64,000 nucleotides of DNA from Rachycentron canadum. Its lineage: Eukaryota > Chordata > Actinopteri > Carangiformes > Rachycentridae. Shown one piece after another: positions 56,164 to 64,000 of this stretch; within the stretch, counting starts at the first letter, position 1, and each line of letters opens with the position of its first letter. The stretch lies in assembly GCA_038496675.1 (NCBI GenBank), contig CM076655.1, positions 24,327,301 through 24,391,300 on the forward strand, read 5' to 3'. The notes under the pieces were generated by a model. It saw nothing but the letters and a program-made list of their open reading frames with translations, did no database searches and had not been told where the DNA came from. Made by a program: the position numbers and the translations under genes.

Positions 56164-56165
<2 letters not shown>

Positions 56166-56204
<39 letters not shown>
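56166..56204. repeat. (GT)19 microsatellite
   Basis: A perfect run of about 38 bases. Confidence 0.95.
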
Positions 56205-56207
<3 letters not shown>

Positions 56208-58254
56208 GACGTGACCTCATTTCCCAAACACCTGGTCAGTGAGTCAAAGGTCAGCTGACTCAGAGATCCAACATAGGTTGGAGGTCACTGACGTTCAATC
56301 CTCAGAAACACTGTTTCTGACAGTTAAAGTCTCAGAGGCGAAGCCCCTGTTTTCGTTCGACATTAGTTTGGCCCAGCAGCTTCGATCCACAGTTCATAAC
56401 AACATGAATTCTCCTTCTTAAACATCTCCATGTGGCCCAAACACTTCTGCAAACACACAGATTTAAAGTATAATTTGGGCCTAATGCAACATTTATAACC
56501 AATGTAGTCTTCTCTTAAACTATCTACTTCGGACCCGTTTTAACAGCTCGGGGAACAGAAAATGACCGTACAGTCGGGTGTTGCAGAAGTATAGTAAATG
56601 TGTTCTTTATTTTCCAGCTTTCATCTTGTGACCCCTCGGGTTTATCTTTTACCTCCTACATAAATGGTTTAATACACAAGGTGATGCCTGAAAACCGAGA
56701 TTTCACAGCACAGATGTGGTACAGATGTGCTCTGTATGTCTCATTTTGTGCTGCCACGCTTGAGAATGACTTATTTTGTGGATTATCTACTTCTCCTTTG
56801 ACTGTGGGCCACATGGTGCCGATCTGATTTGAGATAATGAATATATGCAGAGAGATACAGGTAACACAGATGAGAAATGGTTCCTCAATCAAACAATAAT
56901 CTTGGTGTTGAAATAAGTGAGTTTTTCTAACCCGTCTATTCGCCGTTTATTTATTTTTTCGCCTCTGATGCTCCTTCTCCTTTTATGCTGTGATCTGTCA
57001 GGACTGAAGTGCTTCTTTATTTGTTAGTTTGGTTTGCACTCTATTTTCATGTTCATTTTTTTGTTTTTACTGTACAATATGTCCTATTGTTTGATTTCAG
57101 CCTGGGCTTCTTCTCTCTGATTGCTTGTATTGACTTTATGAAGATGAGTTTCTGCTCCTTCATTGTGATTCAGGAGGAGCTGCTGCTGTCCTCCTGCCAT
57201 CCTCCTCTCTGCCTCTCCTCCTGCCTGCTGCTGATTAGACTTGGCATTAGCGTTAGCATTAGCATGTCCAGTCGTTCCCTATGGGCCTGTTGTCTCTTTT
57301 GGCTAGCAGCAGCAGTCTTGGCAAGCTAGGAGCTAATCCAGACTGGATGCTAATGAACTCTGGCCGCTGTCCACCTCGTTCCTGTAGAGACGTCTGTTTC
57401 CATAAAGCCCAACGGCTAACCGGCTAACAGGCCACCGCTCCACTGCCGCCACCGCCGCCGCCACCGCTCCACTGGCCAACACAGACGGACAGACAGACAG
57501 AAAGACAAACCACCTGGAGCAAGCTAACCAGCCCTCTGCTAGCTGTTAGCTAATAATGTGTGGATAATGCTGGGGATATGGGAAAGTGGCTGAGCATATT
57601 AAGCAGAAGCTGTGTACATTTATGTTGTGGTTTCTTCATGTTACCTCCTCCTCTAGCACATTAAATATTAAATTTTATTTCCTTCACATCTCAGAAAAAG
57701 ACATAATTCATCTTTCCCAAAGTTTGTTGACTTTTCTTTTTCTTTCCCCATAGATGGATTTTTCCCCAACATAAACCCCCTGGATTATGACTGACTGAGT
57801 TAGTTTTCTATTTATAAGAGGATTTTTCACCATTTTCGGTGCCAAATGCTGCACTTCTCAAGAATGACTGAGCTGGATCGATGTTTTACACTTCCTTTAA
57901 AGCTGCACTCGTCAATATTTCTAAATTAAAAACAAATCAAATGACCACATGTAAGCGGCAGCGGGCCGCCGTAGCGGCAAACCTGCACAAAGGCTCCTGT
58001 CCATCAGTCACACTCACAACAGTTACAGGGAGTTAGAAGACGACACAATAATGATCAGTGACTGAAAATCTACAAGAGGCGTATGAGAGTAAAAGCAATA
58101 CAGTTGACAATTTGATCAACAGAAAAGCATGAAAATGATACAAATATCAGAGGAAACATGCAAATATCACATCGGTCATTGTATTCACAGCTGTGTGCAC
58201 AAAACACCCTTTAAAATGTTTTGTGTTGCACTTTTGTTGTATTGAAGATATGAA
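56205..58254. other. Gene-free unique sequence
   Basis: TTAGC-like words cluster at 57240-57560, with a short CCG/CCA tract at 57435-57468. The open frame at 57009-57329 has a hydrophobic composition without recognisable domain. No exon was supported. Confidence 0.4.
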
Positions 58255-58376
58255 ACCCTGAGACAGAGACCATGAACTCATTAGGAAAATGTTTACTGAG
58301 ATAATAAATCAAGTGATTTTTCCCATAGATTCAATACAATCAGACTTCTTTTTACAACCTCCCCTGATGGTCATTA
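58255..58376 (-). repeat. Family C dispersed repeat, copy 7
   Basis: This contains 'gaccatgaactcattaggaaaatgtttactgag', 'aataaatcaagtga' and 'ttcccatagattcaatacaatc', and ends 'cccctgatggtcattaga'. Confidence 0.7.
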
Positions 58377-58775
58377 GATAATAACTAGATGATAATAATA
58401 ATTAGATGATAACATCATTCCTTTGTGTCTGTTTAATCAGTTAAAATAAAAATATGACGGCAGACAGCTTTGGCGTAACAAGAATTGTTCACAGCAGGTT
58501 TTCCTTCCTGTTTCTGTTTAACTCTCTTTGTCTATACATACACATTATTTATTCCCACAGTGGAAGCTCCTCACTCAGACACACACAAACACTCGGTGTG
58601 GTGAAACGGTCCGTCAGCGTTTTCCTTCCCTCTATTGTTTCCAGACAATCGACCTGACCTGAACACCTTCTCCTCCTCGCTCCACGACTATTTTTACTAC
58701 TACTCACACACACGCACACATATAAAGACGTAGAAATGCATATGGGCCCTCACCTCCCCAGGCGTTCTTGTACAC

Positions 58776-58778
<3 letters not shown>

Positions 58779-58809
<31 letters not shown>
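58779..58809. repeat. (CA)15 microsatellite
   Basis: A perfect run of about 30 bases. Confidence 0.95.
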
Positions 58810-58812
<3 letters not shown>

Positions 58813-58896
58813 GAGTCAATAACAGATCCGTCCACAATAGCTGAGCTGTAGACAGAAGTCCTGCGAGTCGCTGTGATTTATGATCTCCACGTACAA

Positions 58897-58915
58897 GGGG
58901 GGTGGGGGGTGTGGG
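58897..58915 (+). repeat. G-run cluster, potential G-quadruplex
   Basis: Runs of 6, 6 and 3 G are separated by T and TGT. Four G3 tracts are available within 19 bases. Unproven. Confidence 0.6.
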
Positions 58916-59624
58916 CCGTGGAGAGGTGGAGGATGGAAGCGAAGGAGAAACTGGAGCTCACAGGATGACTGACTGACTTTACATTCACATACATAAAACC
59001 ACACATCCACACACACAGCACACATTGCTGTTATTATTGTTGTTGTTGTTATTATTATGCTAAAAAGGCTGCATGGATCCCCAGCAGATTTCCATAGAAA
59101 CATACAGTTAATCCACTTATTCCCAATAATCCCAAATCTATTAATACATTGAATGTGTAGTTTAAAGCAGGAACATATTAGTGGGCTGCAAACAGATGTC
59201 ACACTTCTGTTGTTTACATGTGGGTCTGCCAGATTTGTGTGTGTTTCATGTACAGTATCATAGAGAACATGTAAACAGCAGTGATGGTTACTGAGGCGAT
59301 AACATGATTTCAGTCAAGGTCATTAACCAGCAGCAGCAGCAGATCACATAACAGCACAGAGGAGTTGTCAGTGCTGGATGTAAGACATAAAAATGACACA
59401 TGAAATTGTTCCATTAAAATACGTTGGTGTAGCTTTAGCTTTCTGTCTCCGAGCCGGGATAATGGCATCTCGTCGCCGTTTGACAGATGATTGAGTTCCT
59501 CTGTACGTTTTTCTGCTGTAAAGACGTCATCAGACACTCATTTTCCCTCATTGTGAGTAGATTTCATCTGTTGCTGTAAAACACCAGCCTTCAGGTTAAA
59601 CACACACTCAAAATAGAGTTGAAG

Positions 59625-59941
59625 GCACGAAGGCCGCAAACAACCCACAATGCAATGCTGTCTGTAAGAGCGTGGTGGAAATAGTCAGTTCGTTCTTCGT
59701 GGGACTGAAATGAGAGTTGAACTGAGCTGAGACCCAATAATTGCCTTTAAAAGTGTGATCCTCAGACTCTCCGTCAGTGGTGTTTGCTTTCATACAATGA
59801 ATCTTGGGAATTGTCGGGCCCTCGTTGCCCAGGAAAAGAAGGACGCGTTGAAGGAACCTTCAAAATGGGACAGTCCAGTCACGTCGCCGCTGGTCTTCAG
59901 ATGCAGCCACCGTAGGATGAGACCCCTGAACTGAGACACAA
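59625..59941 (+). mobile_element. Family B element, copy 5
   Basis: 'acccacaatgcaatgct', 'atgaatcttgggaatt', 'ctcgttgcccagg', 'gaaccttcaaaatgggacagtccag' and 'gacccctgaactgagacaca' match copies 2 and 4 in order. The left terminus is eroded; the right terminus is recognisable. Confidence 0.7.
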
Positions 59942-60661
59942 CAACTCTCCCCTAAAAAAAAAACAACAAAAAACAGAAAAGAATACACAACAAGAAAAAT
60001 AAAACAAAAGTATAATACTTATAATCTAATAATGAGGCCAATATGGCATTTTAGAAAGTTGTTTTAGATGTGAGTCACCGTGTTTTTTCCTTGCGTGTCC
60101 ATACTCACAATCTGTATATTCAAAAAAAAAAAAGAAGGAAAGGAAAAAAAAAACGTCAGGTTGGTGTCCGAATTAGCCAATAATTGTTTTCACACTTTAC
60201 TACATTGTAAATCAATCAAATTTCATTGTAAATCAATAAAAAAATATTATTTTTCCCCATGAAATGTCAATCAATCATCCATAGAGACCGTTAAATTGTT
60301 TTTGCATATTGTATATATGGTAATTTTTTTAAAAATCTAAATGCATACCTAACTCCATATCTATTTTCCCCACCTGTTTGTAAACGTTTGACATTATTAT
60401 ATCTTTTTTTACAGTTATATTATTTGGAATTATTAATAATGAATCATTGCAATTACTAATCCTTCTGTTACTTTGACATTTCTGGGTTGTGTCTGTGGTG
60501 AAACCATTTGTCTCATAAGGTAAAAACTACATGATAAATAAGTAAGAAAAAAAAACATTTTTTGGATTCTTGAAAAACAGGAAGTTCCATGTTGCTTCCA
60601 TGAAAGGATTGTGGGGAATGGGAGTGTCACTGTTGCAGTTATTAAGTGAGAGGAATACTGT

Positions 60662-60662
<1 letters not shown>
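59942..60662. other. AT-rich gene-free sequence
   Basis: Several A tracts (59953-59962, 60122-60151) and very AT-rich sequence. No gene was supported. Confidence 0.4.

Positions 60663-60710
<48 letters not shown>
60663..60710. repeat. (CA)24 microsatellite
   Basis: A perfect run of about 48 bases. Confidence 0.95.
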
Positions 60711-60711
<1 letters not shown>

Positions 60712-60843
60712 CCATGAAGCTGTTTAGTGTGAGTTGAAGCAGCTTTCATGATAAAGGCTGAATTGAGTGTTGTGTTCACTGAACTTTCGGGATTTCACAT
60801 CTCGTCTGGAGATGGATGAAAACCCCCTGTCACCATTTTTGAA

Positions 60844-60847
<4 letters not shown>

Positions 60848-60892
<45 letters not shown>
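60848..60892. repeat. (GA)22 microsatellite
   Basis: A perfect run of about 45 bases. Confidence 0.95.
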
Positions 60893-60895
<3 letters not shown>

Positions 60896-60932
60896 TGAAG
60901 GGGAAAAATGAAAAAAATATACCCCCCCTCCT

Positions 60933-60935
<3 letters not shown>

Positions 60936-60973
<38 letters not shown>
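60936..60973. repeat. (CA)19 microsatellite
   Basis: A perfect run of about 38 bases. It faces a GT array about 80 bases on. Confidence 0.95.
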
Positions 60974-60975
<2 letters not shown>

Positions 60976-61053
60976 GTACACACAATCGTCTCCTTAACTT
61001 CCACCTCCTTTTGACCTCAACCTGGGAATACCAACCGCTTCAGATAGACTCCA

Positions 61054-61055
<2 letters not shown>

Positions 61056-61099
<44 letters not shown>
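61056..61099. repeat. (TG)22 microsatellite
   Basis: A perfect run of about 44 bases. Confidence 0.95.
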
Positions 61100-61393
61100 G
61101 TGTCATACAGAAATATTGGGAACTTTAAACTAAATGCTGATATGAAAACAGAAATACTTTTCAGTCCAACTTCGTATCTTGATCACATCTGAACCAGCAG
61201 CTGTTTTTTTTTTTTTTTATCTTATTTTCACATTTCCTTCTATAGTTTCAGTTTATCTTCATATTTTTGCGCCATGAGCTGTGTAATATCTCCAAGCTGC
61301 AGCTGAAGCTCTTCCCCTGTTAGTTTGCACATGTAATTTACACCCAATGATCACCTGACTGGCCACTTAATCTTCCCATGGCTCTGCCCACAG

Positions 61394-61545
61394 TTCGTCT
61401 TCCAGCAGCTTGTTATGACCTCATCGTATGACCTCAGGTTTTGTTGCTAGGCGACATCTAGTGGTCGTAGTAATTAAGACACGTGTAACGATGAAGTTTA
61501 TTGAGCGAGAAAGTCCAAAGTCAGGATAATTGTTATTGTAACCAT
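61394..61545 (+). repeat. Family K dispersed repeat, copy 2
   Basis: 'ttcgtcttccagcag', 'ggttttgttgctaggcgacatct', 'gtagtaatta', and 'gtttattgagcgagaaagtccaaag' parallel 3862-3990 in the same order. Confidence 0.5.
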
Positions 61546-62244
61546 GGCAACAAATCATCCAACGTTGAGGAAGTACTATTCTACGGCGCTCTCGGTCACG
61601 CTCCACGTGTTGTGTATTTGCGTTACCATGGCAACAGAAGTCCAGTACACTATTTCCTGAGACACTTCCTGAGAAGAGTATCTTTGACTCTTCCTAAATC
61701 GAGGGTCATCAGTAAGAGAGAGCTCATCCCCCAATCCTCAAAAAGGCCAGATGCCGCTATTAAATATTGATTAAAAGCTAAACTAATCCCTTTATGGTCC
61801 AACAATCAACAATTATTAACTTTGACCTGAGGAGAAGTCGCTGTATTTATTGGATTTAACATCCTTCCAAATATTTTCCAGAGTTGAGTGAAAGCTAGAG
61901 ATTAAGTGTAGGAAAAGCTTTGGTTTGGCTTCCCTCAGCGTGGATGTGCATCTGTTTGAATTGTTTGAAAGCAGTCCAAAGGGAAATACTCCCAGAGTTT
62001 CTCACAAGGGACCGAGCTTTGTTTCTTTCCATTAACAGGTTGGAGAGATTACATCAAACCCCTGGTTTACTATTTTTTTTAACTTTGAGTTTTTTAAAGA
62101 GTGTTCGCTTGTCTATGAGTGAGAGGAAGGTCATGATGAAATAGTCCAAAGCTAGTTTGGTGACGTATTTAGCTTTTATCACAGCAGGGCGGCGTATGTT
62201 GGACTGACTGAAAATAAACCACAGAGCTCGTGTTCACCACGATG

Positions 62245-62246
<2 letters not shown>

Positions 62247-62306
<60 letters not shown>
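62247..62306. repeat. (GATA)15 tetranucleotide repeat
   Basis: Fifteen perfect GATA units. Confidence 0.97.
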
Positions 62307-62334
62307 TTTTCCTTTAAATGGGACCACCTGGGTA

Positions 62335-62402
62335 CATCACTGAGCTAATAAATCAAATGAGAAGTGGAGACATTTTCACATAGACTTCAATACAATCTCA
62401 GG
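62335..62402 (-). repeat. Family C dispersed repeat, copy 8 (short)
   Basis: 'tcactgagctaataaatcaaatgagaagtgg' is followed by CATTTTCACATAGACTTC and 'aatacaatct'. Confidence 0.65.
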
Positions 62403-63108
62403 CCTTCATCTGGGCCGCAATTTGGTGACTCAGAGTTTAAATCCATGGCATGATGGGATGTGGTCCGGACAGACATATATTTCGGGACTTATTAGTGGGA
62501 TATCATCAAATATATTTTGAAGTAAAGTTGATGCTGATTTCTGTTGATTTAAGGATGAAATGTAATTTACGTGTGTGGTGAATTGGATGAATCTCCACCC
62601 GCAGTGACTCAGGGTTGATTAAATAGTTTTCTGGTTCTGTGCAGACTCTCGTAACTCTTGGTTGAGGCCAGAAGAAGATCCTGGTCTGGTTTCACTCAGA
62701 AAAAAAGTTGCGCGCTGCTGTTGTTTAGCCACAGATAGATGATCTGAACTGAAATTGATCAGATGAACATACGACACGTGTCTGAGTTCCTCCTCTGCAA
62801 TGCCTGTGATATCTGTGTAGTCATCAGTATATCCAGTTTACAGGAGGCCTGACTCAGTTTTTCTTAAAATCTCTGGGATTTATGAGCAAAGATTTTATGT
62901 TGACCCACCTCAATGTTTCTGAACACACCCAGGAGTAGAAATCTAAGATCTTCCACCAAAATTAGGAGGAAAAAGACATTTAAACCACAGATTTTCTGAA
63001 ATGATAGTTTCTTCTTCCTCTGTGCTTTTTTGTTTTTTCCTCCACATTGAAGCTGGACCACAGCCGAGCAAATCAAAACCAAATCTCCTCGCTCACATCT
63101 CTCTGTCT

Positions 63109-63130
63109 TTTTTTTTTTTTTTTTTTTTTT
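63109..63130. repeat. Poly-T tract
   Basis: About 22 T residues. The flanking 62403-63108 and 63131-63522 have no recognisable gene; a GGA-rich tract lies at 63220-63257. Confidence 0.9.
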
Positions 63131-63522
63131 ATCACCCCACCTTTCTCTCATTCTTTCATCCTCCCTCGCTCCATCCTGGAGCCAATTATAACCTGCTGCA
63201 GCATTCCTGACTGGAGAAAGGAGGAGGAGGAAGAGGAGGAGGAGAGGAGGGGAGGTGTTTTTAGGGATTAACATACCAGAGTTGTCAGTTGGAAACAATA
63301 TCATCACACTTTTTGCTCTTTTTCCTTCTGCCTCAGTCAAATCTAAAGTTTATTCTCCTCATTATAAAAAACTTGGGGGAAAAAGCCCTTTATAGTCAAT
63401 CAGAAATATGTGTTAATGTAGGGAAACACCAGGAAACGCTGTCTGTAGACACAGCACGATACAGACTTTTGATTATATGATTATATAGAACATATTCCCA
63501 GAACATCCACTCAGAAACATTG

Positions 63523-64000
63523 AACCCTTTAGAGGCTTTTCTGTTTTTCCTTATGAGATTGTTTCAATTTTTTTTAAAGATGTCATCAGTGCTCCGCATA
63601 TTCACAATCAGCACAGCCTCAGTTAACTATATATCACTCAATAAAGACTGTTCATTGTAATAGGGGATAGTAGCTCATAAAAATAAGAAAGAACAAAAAA
63701 CAGACAGATTTTTTTTCTTATTTTATAGATCTATCTTTATGTGATCATGAGTTCTGCTCATTCTTTGGAGCAGTAATGATGAAAAATCAGCTCCAAAGCC
63801 TCTAATGCTCTAAATATCTTATTGTCCATGTCTCTCTGTTTTTGTTCTGTCACTCAAACTCAGACCAATTTCTCCTCACTCTGAGATCAGAGAAATACAG
63901 GATTGATCCCATTGACTTTGGCTACAAGCAGCTGACAGCTAGGCCTCTGAAGGAGACGCTCTGATTGGCTGTGACATCACCCACTGGAGCCAATAGGAGT
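63523..64000 (-). mobile_element. Family A element, copy 5, running off the window
   Basis: The edge AACCCTTTAGAGGC at 63523 is the right terminus of the family in reverse. The sequence then runs through 'taataggggatagtagctcat', the hairpin pair, and 'cattgactttggctacaagcag', to 'gagccaataggagt' at the window end. Copy 2 shows about 125 more bases before the left terminus. The segment from about 63750 on is nearly identical to copy 3. Confidence 0.8.

Noticed and set aside
57009..57329. Hydrophobic open frame resembling a membrane protein
   Set aside because: The hydrophobicity follows from T-rich sequence. No start context, splice structure or domain supports a gene.
1..64000. Integrated retrovirus or viral gene remnants
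   Set aside because: I saw no reverse transcriptase, protease or envelope-like frames and no long terminal repeats. The mobile sequences are SINE-, MITE- or LINE-tail-like.

Overview
The window looks like non-coding DNA from a ray-finned fish, most likely a percomorph-type teleost. The basis is indirect. CA/GT dinucleotide arrays are extremely dense, at more than 40 runs. Several dispersed repeats match types I know from teleost genomes: tRNA-derived SINEs, short elements with inverted ends, a 3' tail reading GTCGCTTTGGATAAAAGC, and a 'fish-type' repeat with GGGAGGAAGCC. Open frames are short and lack recognisable domains. I could not support a single protein-coding gene, rRNA gene or intact tRNA gene. 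The long open frames present (up to 328 codons at 32643-33629) are by-products of simple repeats that lack stop codons. The window could be a large intron or an intergenic region; the sequence alone does not decide.

Layout. 1-4300 is mostly unique sequence with copies of repeat families A, D and K, a SINE (H) and a G-run cluster. 4480-9740 is dominated by simple sequence: a dense GT/CA cluster (4997-5702), a decayed AGT/AGC region (6029-6580), and long pyrimidine-rich tracts (7860-9370). 9740-21240 alternates AT-rich unique DNA with microsatellites and a TTAGC-rich stretch (13700-14130). 21290-22246 holds a short inverted-end element with a SINE inserted in it. 22247-28339 is mainly unique sequence with some conserved-element candidates and ends in a copy of family A cut by a 370-base assembly gap (28340-28709). 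28710-35262 contains SINE and MITE pieces and a 729-bp TTCTA/TTCTG pentamer array (32751-33479). 35263-45640 is mostly unique, with a 23-bp CCAAT minisatellite (40557-40668) and a family I element. 46256-52440 has more microsatellites, including a composite CA/ACCCGCTCC block and a near-perfect GT/CA palindrome. 52560-64000 is unique DNA with scattered repeats; it ends inside a fifth copy of family A.

Nothing here amounts to a gene cluster or a demonstrable new system. The real content is a record of repeat activity (nested insertions, near-identical copies, expanding arrays), plus several short AT-rich, homeobox-motif-containing stretches that could be conserved non-coding elements. Those candidates rest on appearance only and would need cross-species alignment. 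Repeat-family letters (A-L) are my own labels for sequences that recur within the window. Family boundaries were judged by eye and may be off by 10-30 bases.
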